DNA from: Litorivivens lipolytica
GTDB lineage: Bacteria; Pseudomonadota; Gammaproteobacteria; Pseudomonadales; Spongiibacteraceae
Direction of reading: 5' to 3'
NCBI RefSeq assembly: GCF_014191715.1
Contig: NZ_JACHWY010000003.1
Location: forward strand, 62,001-126,000
Length of the DNA stretch: 64,000 nucleotides
Shown: positions 1-7,892 of the stretch, piece by piece
How the letters are laid out: each line of letters begins with the position of its first letter
How positions within the stretch are numbered: the stretch's first letter is position 1
The notes under the pieces: model-generated
Seen by the model: only the letters and a program-made list of their open reading frames with translations
Databases searched by the model: none
What the model was told of the DNA's origin: nothing
Made by a program: the position numbers and the translations under genes

Positions 1-1
1 G

Positions 2-718
2 GCCGAGCAGGGTTATCAGGTGATCGCCGTTGCCCGGCGCGTGGAGCGACTACAAGCTTTACTGGATTCCCTGCCACAGCACGAAGCCGGGCATCAAATG
101 CAGGTGGCTGATCTGGCAAACCCGACGGATCTTCAGAGTCTGCTATCGCGCTTCGACCAGCAACACATTAACCTACTGATCAACAATGCCGGCGCCAGTA
201 TTCTGGAGCCCTTTCATGAATCGGAACTGAGCACTCAACAGAACCTGCTCAACCTGAATTGTGGTGCCACCGTCACCCTGGCCCACCGCTTTTTGCAGCA
301 GGCCGAAGCCGGTGACACCCTGATCAACGTAGCATCAATCGTCTCGTTTCTGCCCACTCCGGCCCAGCCCATGTACAGCGCCAGCAAGGCTTTTCTCGCC
401 GCCTTTTCTGAGTGTTTGTGGGAAGAACAACGCCACCGGGGTGTGTATGTGATGGGCCTTTGCCCCGGCATCACCCGCACCGAATTTATTGAGCAGGCCA
501 CACGCGGCGAAGCCAATGGTGACAACCTGCCAGCCAGCTTAGTACAAAGCCCTGAAGCGGTGGTAAAGGAAGCCCTAGTTGCGCTGAAAAAGCGGCGCCA
601 CGCCATTGTGGTAACCGGGCGCAGCAACCGCATGATGATGCAATTGCCCCGCCTGCTAAGTCGTCATCGATTGTTAAAGGTATTGGCAAAGCTCGGCGAC
701 CCGGAAGCCGCACTCTGA
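2..718 (+). CDS. SDR family oxidoreductase, 5' end outside the window
   Basis: The reading frame is open from base 2, so the gene starts upstream. The visible part has the second half of a classical short-chain dehydrogenase Rossmann fold: NNAGAS after the fourth strand, the catalytic Ser in NVASIVS, and the catalytic YSASK (Tyr and Lys). The missing N-terminus should carry the TGxxxGIG nucleotide-binding loop. The C-terminus (MMMQLPRLLSRHRLLKVLAKL) is hydrophobic and basic, as in SDRs that sit at membranes. The family reduces or oxidises carbonyl or hydroxyl groups with NAD(P)H; the substrate cannot be read. The next gene converges on it, 16 bases away. Confidence 0.85.
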   Translation, partial: AEQGYQVIAVARRVERLQALLDSLPQHEAGHQMQVADLANPTDLQSLLSRFDQQHINLLINNAGASILEPFHESELSTQQNLLNLNCGATVTLAHRFLQQAEAGDTLINVASIVSFLPTPAQPMYSASKAFLAAFSECLWEEQRHRGVYVMGLCPGITRTEFIEQATRGEANGDNLPASLVQSPEAVVKEALVALKKRRHAIVVTGRSNRMMMQLPRLLSRHRLLKVLAKLGDPEAAL

Positions 719-734
719 TAGTCACCTGACGCGG

Positions 735-1217
735 TTAGATCCGCCGGGCGTGCCAGAAAACCTCTCGCCAGTAGGGATTTGCCAAATCAGACAAGATCAC
801 GCCGCGCGACTTGGAAGCGTGCAGGAAGCGATTGTCGGCAACGTAGATACCCACATGCCGGGTTTTGCCCCCGGTTTTAAAGAACACCAAATCGCCGGGC
901 TGCAACTGGGCGACCGATATCTGCTGCCCGACCCGGGATTGAAATTGGGTCGTTCGCGGTAGCGTTACACCCAGACGATCGCGATAGGTAAGATAAACAA
1001 AGCCAGAGCAATCCACTCCCGCTTTGCTCAAGCCCCCGTGCAGGTACTCGGTGCCGCGCCATTCCCGATGTTGCTGATAGAGCGCCAATTCAACTTCGCT
1101 AACATCCGATGGTCCAACCGGCTCGCGCTCATAGGCGACCTGCGGCGGCGTTGAACCGCAAGCTGCCAATAAAAGCACCAAAACGAAAAGTGTGCTGCGC
1201 AAAGGCCACAGTGTCAC
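735..1217 (-). CDS. NlpC/P60 family peptidoglycan hydrolase lipoprotein
   Basis: A 160-residue envelope lipoprotein. A short signal peptide ends in the lipobox LAAC (Cys20). The NlpC/P60 domain follows, with Cys70 in DCSGF, His121 in RHVGIY and His133 in FLHAS as the cysteine-peptidase triad. The family cuts D-Glu-mDAP bonds in murein stem peptides. The frame stays open to an ATG at 1346, but the GTG at 1217 is preferred: GGAGG lies five bases before it and the signal peptide starts there. It is close to the size of E. coli Spr/MepS. Whether it acts in cell growth or recycling cannot be told. Confidence 0.85.
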   Translation of the reverse strand: MTLWPLRSTLFVLVLLLAACGSTPPQVAYEREPVGPSDVSEVELALYQQHREWRGTEYLHGGLSKAGVDCSGFVYLTYRDRLGVTLPRTTQFQSRVGQQISVAQLQPGDLVFFKTGGKTRHVGIYVADNRFLHASKSRGVILSDLANPYWREVFWHARRI

Positions 1218-1412
1218 CGGCCCCTCCAGATCGTACAAAACTGAACAATTCCCGACTTTTACCCGAACGCTAAAGAGATGCAATGGCGGATTTCCCTTAC
1301 AAATCTTTCGAGGCCCGCGATACCAAAAGCCTCCCCTTAGGTACATTCACGGCTATAACCAAGGCGTCGATGATCCTAAGGTGTGGTTTTCATTCAAGAA
1401 GAGCCATTGCGC

Positions 1413-2135
1413 GTGCGCTTACTTTTGATATCGCTGATTTTTTTTGGTTGCTCTCCTCTCTTCGCAAACGAGTCATTCATCCGCTTTCACAGCGCCAACG
1501 TTCAGGCACTGTACGGTGAGGGCTTTGAACCCGGGGATGACGACAAGCATATTTTTACCGGTGAGTATTTTCAGGCCAACCGTGTTGGCGATCTGTTCTT
1601 CTTTATCGACAGCAGCAAAGTCAGAGGGGGTGATTCGGGTTTTTACTCCGAGCTCTCACCCAGACTATCGCTACCGGGATTTGACTGGAACAACAGCAAG
1701 TACATCAAAAACGTTCTGCTGGCGCTCAATATCGAGAAACCGGAAGGGCTTACACCGCGCCGTCTGTACGGTTTTGGGGTAGACCTGAAACTACCCGGGT
1801 TTCAAGTTTTCAACACCCACCTCTATCAGCGCGACGACCCTACCTTGAAGGGCAATACCTTCCAGTTCACGCTGGTGTGGAAAGCAACATTCAGCGGCTT
1901 CGGTGCTTATTGGCTCGCGGAAGGTTTTGCCGATCTGGCCGGCGGCGAGGGCCCGGGCCGAGTCAGTCATCAGCTCGTTGTGCCGCGCCTGCTGCTGGAT
2001 GTCGGGCAATGGCTCAACATATCGCGCGGCCGGCTCTTTGCAGGCGTTGAATACAGCTACTGGCACAATAAGTTCGGTCTGGACGGCGTCACCGAATCCG
2101 TCCCCCAGCTGCAGCTAAAGTGGGTCATGTTCTAA
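1413..2135 (+). CDS. Tsx/OmpK-like outer membrane beta-barrel protein (DUF5020-like)
   Basis: About 240 residues with a hydrophobic signal peptide (VRLLLISLIFFG, cleavage probably after LFA) and alternating amphipathic strands. It ends in LQLKWVMF, a C-terminal Phe typical of outer-membrane barrels. Motifs such as GEYFQANRVGDLFFFID and AGVEYSYWHNKFG resemble the nucleoside-specific channel family (Tsx, OmpK). The start is uncertain: a GTG at 1383 gives an N-terminal extension before the signal peptide, so GTG 1413 is preferred. Its stop overlaps the stop of the convergent FMN reductase by three bases. Substrate unknown; nucleoside uptake is only a family-based guess. Confidence 0.75.
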   Translation: MRLLLISLIFFGCSPLFANESFIRFHSANVQALYGEGFEPGDDDKHIFTGEYFQANRVGDLFFFIDSSKVRGGDSGFYSELSPRLSLPGFDWNNSKYIKNVLLALNIEKPEGLTPRRLYGFGVDLKLPGFQVFNTHLYQRDDPTLKGNTFQFTLVWKATFSGFGAYWLAEGFADLAGGEGPGRVSHQLVVPRLLLDVGQWLNISRGRLFAGVEYSYWHNKFGLDGVTESVPQLQLKWVMF

Positions 2136-2671
2136 ACCACAGCCAATTCATCGAGATAGGCCAGCGTGTCTCGCAGCTGGTCGTTCAACTCACCCTCATG
2201 CAAACGCCCCGCGTCCGTATCGAAATTGTCGTAAAAATTCGGCACGGACAGTGAAGCCAGCACCTCACCGCTAAAAAAGTGCGCAGAGTTCACTGCGCTG
2301 CCCAGCACACTGCTCGCGCCGCCGGGGCCCGGAGAGGTCGCCAGCATGACCACGGGCTTGTTTTGGTAGACATCGCGATTGATGCGCGTCGCCCAGTCAA
2401 ACAGATTCTTATAGGCCACGGCGTAACCGCCGTTGTGCTCCGCGAAGGAAATCAGCAGCGCATCAAACTCCGCGATTTTGGCGAGAAAGTCGTGAGCCGC
2501 TTTTGGAATACCCTGTTCTGCCTCCAGATCCTCGCCATAAATCGGCAAAGGAAAATCGTTGATATCCAGCAGTTCAACCGCGTGCCCATCAAGCAGGGTC
2601 GCAGCGTAGGTCAGCAGCTGTCGGTTGATGGATTTGCGGCTGTTACTGGCGGGAATGGCAAGTATTTTCAT
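2132..2671 (-). CDS. NADPH-dependent FMN reductase family protein
   Basis: A 179-residue flavodoxin-like protein. IPASNSRKSINRQLL near the N-terminus binds the FMN phosphate, LLISFAEHNGGYAVAYKNLFDW matches the LxxPEYNGSxPGxLKNxxDW family motif, and SPGPGGASSVLG is the third loop. Relatives (ChrR/YieF, SsuE-type) reduce quinones, chromate or free FMN. The ATG at 2671 has GAGGAG eight bases upstream; the longer frame to 2740 would run through the promoter. It is transcribed away from the LysR gene at 2829, which probably controls it. In relatives this guards against quinone or electrophile stress; that role is inferred. Confidence 0.85.
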   Translation of the reverse strand: MKILAIPASNSRKSINRQLLTYAATLLDGHAVELLDINDFPLPIYGEDLEAEQGIPKAAHDFLAKIAEFDALLISFAEHNGGYAVAYKNLFDWATRINRDVYQNKPVVMLATSPGPGGASSVLGSAVNSAHFFSGEVLASLSVPNFYDNFDTDAGRLHEGELNDQLRDTLAYLDELAVV

Positions 2672-2797
2672 GTCTGTTCTCCTCGTATCGAAGAGCCTGC
2701 CTTTCTGAATGATGCGGGCTCGGGTTGCATTCAAAACCATGAGGAGAATTTATCAGCAGAACGATAAGCCTGAAAATAACCATAAGCAGCAACTTGC

Positions 2798-2813
2798 GTT
2801 CTATAAATAGAAC
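2798..2813. promoter_or_regulatory. Inverted repeat between the FMN reductase and LysR genes, probable operator
   Basis: GTTCTAT-AA-ATAGAAC is a perfect palindrome with 7-base arms, 15 bases before the LysR start. The decamer AGAACGATAA occurs at 2809-2818 across its right arm and again at 2758-2767, 51 bases apart. Two spaced half-sites in a divergent promoter is the usual layout for LysR-type control, so this is a candidate autoregulatory site. Confidence 0.55.
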
Positions 2814-2828
2814 GATAAAGATAAGGGC

Positions 2829-3728
2829 ATGATTGATCTCAACGACTACTTCTATTTTGTGTACGTGGTGGAACACCGGGGCTTCGCGCCGGCTGCACGG
2901 GCTCTGGACATCCCGAAATCCCGTCTCAGCCGTCATATCCAACAACTGGAAGAGCGCCTTGGCGCGCGCTTGCTGCAGCGCACCTCCCGTCGCTTTGCCA
3001 TCACCGACGTGGGGCAAACCTTTTTCCGTCACGCCCGCGCGATGGTGGATGAGATGGAAGCAGCCGAAGCGACGGTTAATCGTCAGACCACCACCTTAGC
3101 CGGACCGGTGAGAGTTTCCTGCTCGGTAGCCATGGCCCAGTGGGTGTTACAGGATATGTTCCTCGATTTTCTCAAACTGCACCCCAAGGTCTCACTCATC
3201 GAGCAGGTGACCAACCAGCATGTGGATCTGCTGGAATCCGGCATTGATCTGGCGATTCGGGCCCACACCGGCCCCTTGCCGGACTCTAATTTGATTCAGC
3301 GTCAGCTGATGCCAGCACCCTGGCACCTGTATGCCGGTTACCGTTACCTGCAGGAATTCGGCAGCCCCGAGTCACCCCAGTCACTGCATGAACACAGCGG
3401 CTTGAAGCTGGGCTGGAAGCCAGCCAGCGGGCAATGGCAGTTACGCAACACTCAAGGTGTGAAAGCCAGCATCCCCTTCCAGCCTCGACTCTGCAGCGAC
3501 GATATCGAAACCCTGAAACGGGCCGCGATAGACGGGCACGGTATTGTTGCCCTGCCCGCCTATCTGTGTCGGCCGGAAGTAGAGCGTGGCGAGCTGATAC
3601 GCCTGCTACCGGACTGGACAGCCGGTGATGCAGAAGTCTCCCTGCTGCTGCCCTCCCGTCGCGGACTGATGCCAGCCGTGTCAGCGCTGGCAGACTATCT
3701 GGTGGAGGCCTGCGCGATCTACCGATGA
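2829..3728 (+). CDS. LysR family transcriptional regulator
   Basis: A 299-residue LysR protein. The winged HTH is at about residues 3-62 (FAPAARALDIPKSRLSRHIQQLEERLGARLLQRTSRR), followed by a linker helix and a type-2 periplasmic-binding-like effector domain. It resembles the many proteobacterial LysR proteins that sit next to small flavin reductases or NAD(P)H-quinone oxidoreductases. It is divergent from the FMN reductase with 157 bases between the starts, which hold a palindrome and a repeated decamer. The inducer is unknown. The ATG start is clear, following a purine-rich AAAGATAAGGGC. Confidence 0.88.
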   Translation: MIDLNDYFYFVYVVEHRGFAPAARALDIPKSRLSRHIQQLEERLGARLLQRTSRRFAITDVGQTFFRHARAMVDEMEAAEATVNRQTTTLAGPVRVSCSVAMAQWVLQDMFLDFLKLHPKVSLIEQVTNQHVDLLESGIDLAIRAHTGPLPDSNLIQRQLMPAPWHLYAGYRYLQEFGSPESPQSLHEHSGLKLGWKPASGQWQLRNTQGVKASIPFQPRLCSDDIETLKRAAIDGHGIVALPAYLCRPEVERGELIRLLPDWTAGDAEVSLLLPSRRGLMPAVSALADYLVEACAIYR

Positions 3729-3816
3729 AATGCGGACTGTGCCCACTTTTTTACCTGTGCAAACGCGATGAAATTGCCGATGATTTACCGGCGCAAATAA
3801 CTCAAGAGGACATTAC

Positions 3817-3978
3817 ATGGCTGACTTCATACGTATCTTATTTTCCGTACTACTGCCGCCCCTCGGCGTTTTTCTGCAAGTAGGCCTTGGCAAGCACTTT
3901 TGGCTCAACATACTGCTGACACTGCTCGGCTATCTGCCCGGCATCATCCACGCGGTTTATATCATCGCCAAAAAATGA
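3817..3978 (+). CDS. Pmp3/YqaE family small membrane protein
   Basis: A 53-residue protein made almost wholly of two membrane helices (ILFSVLLPPLGVFLQVGLG and FWLNILLTLLGYLPGIIHAVYII). The LPPLGVFL motif and the LGYLPGIIHAVY end are diagnostic of the Pmp3/YqaE (UPF0057) family. Relatives affect membrane potential and salt or cold tolerance; the biochemical role is unsettled. AAGAGGA lies seven bases before the ATG. Its stop overlaps the start of the next gene (ATGA), so the two are probably translationally coupled. Confidence 0.9.
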   Translation: MADFIRILFSVLLPPLGVFLQVGLGKHFWLNILLTLLGYLPGIIHAVYIIAKK

Positions 3979-4802
3979 CGGCATCCAAGCAAGACCCGCT
4001 GCGCGGCGTCCGCCAGCTCGCCGTGCTGCTGGACGGCGCGTGGCAGGTACCCTTCACGCGCTGGCGTATTGGCCTGGACCCTCTGCTGGGTTTGATACCC
4101 GTGGTGGGCGATCTGCTGAGCGCCCTGCTATCACTAACGCTGGTATGGCAGGCGCGCAAACTTCAGGCACCTACCTCGCTACAGGCTAGAATGCTGTCGA
4201 ATATTGCGCTGGATTTTGCCCTCGGCAGCATCCCGGTCATTGGCGATCTCGCCGATGTCGCCTTGCACCGCAATTTGAGAAACCTTGCGCTGTTAGAGGA
4301 CTGGCTACACGCATCCCCTCACCCGGAGAGTAGTGCCGAAGCTGGCAGCCTTGAGCCAGAGCCGGTAAGCTGCCGGCAAAATTCAAGGACGCCCGTTATG
4401 CCCATTCTGCCCCAATCCAAGCTGCGCACCGCCGCCCTGCTGTTTGTTTTTCTCTGGTTCTTCGCCGGTGGGCTCGGGCACTTTTTCAGCCCGGATTTCT
4501 TTGCCAATATCATGCCGGACTACCTGCCCTGGCATTACCCGGCGGTGTATATCAGCGGCGTGTTTGAGCTGATAGGCGCACTGGCGCTGCTGTATCCGCC
4601 CCTGCGGCGTGCGGCCGGTATTGGTCTGTTCGTGCTGACGCTGGTGGTAACACCGGTTAACGTGCACATGTGGCTCAATCCACAGGATTTTCCCGATGTA
4701 TCGGAAGCCTTCCTCTCGATACGCTTGGTGATCCAGGTATTCCTGCTGTATTGCATCTGGTGGTCGACCCAAGCCGAAGCACCAAACACCCGGCCAGCCT
4801 GA
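3975..4802 (+). CDS. DUF4112 domain joined to a DoxX-like membrane domain
   Basis: One open frame of 275 residues that reads as two proteins. Residues 10-115 are a DUF4112 domain with the paired hydrophobic segments GLDPLLGLIPVVGD and FALGSIPVIGDLADV. After a low-complexity linker (about 116-141), residues 142-275 form a DoxX/MauE-like four-helix domain (FFAGGLGHFFSPDFFANIMP, then helices near 190, 215 and 245). No stop separates them. However, ATG 4398 (residue 142) has AAGGA eight bases upstream, so the DoxX half may also be made alone. The first start overlaps the Pmp3 stop. Function unknown; all parts are membrane proteins. Confidence 0.8.
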   Translation: MTASKQDPLRGVRQLAVLLDGAWQVPFTRWRIGLDPLLGLIPVVGDLLSALLSLTLVWQARKLQAPTSLQARMLSNIALDFALGSIPVIGDLADVALHRNLRNLALLEDWLHASPHPESSAEAGSLEPEPVSCRQNSRTPVMPILPQSKLRTAALLFVFLWFFAGGLGHFFSPDFFANIMPDYLPWHYPAVYISGVFELIGALALLYPPLRRAAGIGLFVLTLVVTPVNVHMWLNPQDFPDVSEAFLSIRLVIQVFLLYCIWWSTQAEAPNTRPA

Positions 4803-4871
4803 CAAACACAAAGACGCTGCCAAGCCGCACAGGATTTGCTATTGTTACTTAAGGATAGCTAGGGAGCAGGC

Positions 4872-4949
4872 ATGATCACGTCTGCACTGCTTAACAATAA
4901 CGATGAAAAGCCTATTTCTTCACAGGCACCGGTGGCGTTGTGGCTGTAA
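4872..4949 (+). CDS. Possible 25-residue upstream ORF (leader) before the FHA-EAL gene
   Basis: ATG 4872 follows AGGGAGCAGG and opens a frame of 25 codons whose stop lies ten bases inside the next gene, in another frame. The peptide (MITSALLNNNDEKPISS...) resembles nothing recognised. It may be a real leader that feeds ribosomes to the GTG start at 4940. It may instead be the true N-terminus of the FHA-EAL protein, separated from it by a frameshift, or chance. The ribosome-binding site here is better than the one at 4940. Confidence 0.35.
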   Translation: MITSALLNNNDEKPISSQAPVALWL

Positions 4950-6031
4950 GCGTTTATCTTGAACACTTTGAAGGCGAGAACCGGACTCCGCGGCGTATCG
5001 ACGTGACTGATTTTCCGGCACGCGTGGGCCGTCTGCCCGAATGTACTATCGTTCTTACAGACTCTCAGGCGTCACGCATTCACGCCGAACTCACGCTCAA
5101 TGACGAAGATGTGATTCTGACCGATCTCGGCAGCACGAACGGCACCTTCGTCAATCGCGAGCGCATTTCCGCTCCGACCATCATTTCCAACGGCGATGTG
5201 CTGCACTTCGCACAACAGGAATTTCTGGTTCGCACCAGCGAAAAAACCACATCCGCCAGTGAATTTTTTGGCGACCAGACCATGGTGGGCAGCAGCACGC
5301 TACCGACCAACTTCCCGACTCAGGCTCGCGAATTTGGCGAACTGCTCAGCAAGCGCCTTGTCTGTGGCTTCCGCCAGATTATTACCCGCAATAACGGCGA
5401 ATTTTACGGTTACGAGCTGCTCGGTCGAGGCACCCACCCAACCCTCGGCTCCAGCCCCTATGAAATGTTCAACCTCGCCAAATCGCTGGACATGGAAGTT
5501 GAACTGAGCGAACTGCTTCGTGAACGCAGTTTCGAGCAAGCGGAAGCCGCCGGCATCACCGCTCCGCTGTTCTTCAACTCACACCCAAAAGAAAATCACG
5601 AGCCCGACCGCCTGCTGGAAGGACTGTCTCGCCTGTCGAAAAAGCACGCCTCGCTGAATCTCGTATTTGAAGTGCACGAAGGTGCGGTGACCGACCTGAA
5701 AATGATGGCGGACATGAAGGTGGCGTTGCGGGAGATGAACATTCGGCTCGCCTACGACGATTTCGGTGCTGGTCAGGCGCGCCTGCTAGAGCTGGCAGAA
5801 GTACCACCGGATATTCTCAAATTCGATATCGGCCTGGTGGCCGGCATTGCCCCCGACACCCCTAAATACCGACTGCTGGCCTCCCTCAACAATCTGGTTC
5901 AGGAAATGGGGATTCCTACACTGGCTGAAGGTATCGAGACCGCCGAAGTCGCCGAATCCTGCCGCGAGATGGGCATTGATTATTTTCAGGGCTATTTCTT
6001 CGGCAGACCTGAGCCCATTCCCACCTCGTAA
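4940..6031 (+). CDS. FHA domain-EAL domain signalling protein
   Basis: 363 residues. An N-terminal forkhead-associated domain (about 1-95; VGRLPEC, SRIHAEL, TNGTFVN) binds phosphothreonine peptides. An EAL-type domain follows (about 130-360). The visible EAL signature includes E159 in YELLGR, Asn in LFFNSHP, FEVHE, D273-D274 in DDFGAG, K294, E330 in AEGIE and QGYFFGRP. The residues needed for c-di-GMP hydrolysis therefore look present, although this EAL branch (HDOD-less, YuxH-like) is often regulatory. GTG start with no strong Shine-Dalgarno sequence. Inferred role: joining Ser/Thr phosphorylation to c-di-GMP turnover. A kinase, FHA and phosphatase set lies at 60.8-63.9 kb. Confidence 0.85.
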   Translation: MAVSVYLEHFEGENRTPRRIDVTDFPARVGRLPECTIVLTDSQASRIHAELTLNDEDVILTDLGSTNGTFVNRERISAPTIISNGDVLHFAQQEFLVRTSEKTTSASEFFGDQTMVGSSTLPTNFPTQAREFGELLSKRLVCGFRQIITRNNGEFYGYELLGRGTHPTLGSSPYEMFNLAKSLDMEVELSELLRERSFEQAEAAGITAPLFFNSHPKENHEPDRLLEGLSRLSKKHASLNLVFEVHEGAVTDLKMMADMKVALREMNIRLAYDDFGAGQARLLELAEVPPDILKFDIGLVAGIAPDTPKYRLLASLNNLVQEMGIPTLAEGIETAEVAESCREMGIDYFQGYFFGRPEPIPTS

Positions 6032-6149
6032 AGTCAACCCTCAAACAGGGCGCGTACAGCGCGCTGATCTACCTTGTATGACATAGCGGTAATATCGATT
6101 CACCTGCGCCTTGCTATGCTCAGAATCACATGGGTTGGGAACGAGCGGC

Positions 6150-7892
6150 ATGGCGACAACAACTCCCAAGTGGCACGACGAATACGACTTTATTGTCATC
6201 GGCAGTGGTGCCGGCGGCATGAGTGGCGGCGTTGCTGCAGCCGCACTCGGCCTTAAAGCGCTAGTACTCGAAAAAACGGATCAGTTCGGGGGCACGACTG
6301 CCCTGTCTGGCGGCGTCATCTGGATACCCAACAACGCTTCAATGAAGGCCGGCGGCATCAATGATAGCGAAGCCGAGGCACTCGACTATCTTAAGCACGT
6401 CGTGGGTCCAGATGTTCCTGAGGAAAAACTGCGCGCGTATATCAGCGGCGGTGTTGAGATGCTCGATTTTTTTGATCAACACGCTGATCTAAGATTCGAC
6501 GCCGCGCTCAAGTATTCGGATTACTACCCCACGGTTCCGGGTGCAAAGCCCGGCGGCCGCTCTATGGAGCCGGAACCGATCAGTCGCCGTCGAATCGGCA
6601 AACATGCCGCAGAACAACGATTCCCCGATTTCCTCAAAAGCGGTGTCATGCGCTTCGCGATAACGGTCAAAGAAAGCCGAGAAGTCATGGATATGACATT
6701 CAAAGGCAAGATGCTGATGCTGCGGAATATCCTGCGCTACTACCTGGATATTCCTAGCCGCCTCAAAGGGCTACCCGACAATCGACAAACACTCGGCCGA
6801 GCCCTGGTGGTTCGACTTCGGCGCGCGTTGCTCAGCTGGCGCGTGCCTCTTTGGTTGAATACCGAAGTGCAGCAATTGCTCACTGAAGAGGGGCGCGTGG
6901 TCGGAGTGTCTGTTGTTCGCGACGGCAAACAGCAAGCACTGCGAGCGCGGCACGGCGTCTTATTCGCCAGTGGCGGCATGGGACAGAATGTCGCCTTGCG
7001 CCAGCAATTCGGGCAGCTGCCCACGGGAGAAACCTTCAGCAGCGACGCTCCCGGGAATGTCGGAGACGCCGTCAGACTGGGGCAGGCAGTCGGCGCCGAT
7101 TTGGCCTTTATGCAGTGTGCGTGGTGGACGCCCTCGGTGAAGTTCCCCGACGGTTCCGTTCTCGCCTTAATCTCGGGCAAGGCCATGCCCGGTTCTATAT
7201 TTATCGACAGTCGCGGCAAACGCTTCTGTAACGAGGCGGCGCCTTACGAAGACGTGATAAAGATGCTTTGGGACAACCACAGCAAGGGCAATGATTCAGT
7301 CCCATGCCACATGGTGTTCGATGCGAGAGCCCGCCGCGAGTACATGATGGGGCCCATACCGCCCGGAAAAATTCAGAAAGATAGCCGCTTGCCTCCAGAA
7401 TGGTTTGAGTCCGGCTTCCTGAGCAAGGCTGTGACACTGGATCAGCTTGCTGAACAGATTGGCGTACCGGCCCAGGTATTTAGTGAAAGCATTGTGCGAC
7501 ACAATGACTATGCGCTCCGCGGTGAAGACCCGGACTTCCAGCGCGGAGCGAGCGCTATCGATCGCTACTATGGCGATCAGTCAGTACAGCCGAACCCGAG
7601 TTTAGCCCCCATTGCAGAGCCACCATTTTACGCATTGAAAGTTTATCCCGGCGATCTAGGCACCAAAGGCGGCCTGAAAACCAACGAACATGCACAGGTT
7701 ATGGATGTTAAAGGCTCGCCAATCCCCGGACTCTACGCAACCGGCAACTGCTCCGGTGCGGTAATGGGGGATAGCTACCCCGGCGCCGGCTCCACCATTG
7801 GCCCGGCTATGACCTTTGCCTATCTAGCCGCTCGGCACGCAGCCCGTCGTCACACCGCAAATGCACCAGAGAGGGAGAGTACTCATGCCTGA
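6150..7892 (+). CDS. FAD-dependent 3-ketosteroid-delta1-dehydrogenase-like protein
   Basis: A 580-residue flavoprotein of the fumarate reductase/KstD family. The FAD-binding GSGAGG is at residues 18-23, EKTDQFGGTTALSGGVIWIPNN follows, and the C-terminal FAD motif GLYATGNCSGAVMGDSYPGAGSTIGPAM is intact. KstD enzymes introduce the C1-C2 double bond into 3-ketosteroids; relatives act on other 3-keto compounds, so the substrate is inferred. ATG 6150 is preferred over the upstream TTG/ATG at 6111-6130, which add residues before the first beta strand. It overlaps the Rieske oxygenase gene by eight bases, pairing KstD-like and KshA-like functions in one transcript. Confidence 0.85.
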   Translation: MATTTPKWHDEYDFIVIGSGAGGMSGGVAAAALGLKALVLEKTDQFGGTTALSGGVIWIPNNASMKAGGINDSEAEALDYLKHVVGPDVPEEKLRAYISGGVEMLDFFDQHADLRFDAALKYSDYYPTVPGAKPGGRSMEPEPISRRRIGKHAAEQRFPDFLKSGVMRFAITVKESREVMDMTFKGKMLMLRNILRYYLDIPSRLKGLPDNRQTLGRALVVRLRRALLSWRVPLWLNTEVQQLLTEEGRVVGVSVVRDGKQQALRARHGVLFASGGMGQNVALRQQFGQLPTGETFSSDAPGNVGDAVRLGQAVGADLAFMQCAWWTPSVKFPDGSVLALISGKAMPGSIFIDSRGKRFCNEAAPYEDVIKMLWDNHSKGNDSVPCHMVFDARARREYMMGPIPPGKIQKDSRLPPEWFESGFLSKAVTLDQLAEQIGVPAQVFSESIVRHNDYALRGEDPDFQRGASAIDRYYGDQSVQPNPSLAPIAEPPFYALKVYPGDLGTKGGLKTNEHAQVMDVKGSPIPGLYATGNCSGAVMGDSYPGAGSTIGPAMTFAYLAARHAARRHTANAPERESTHA

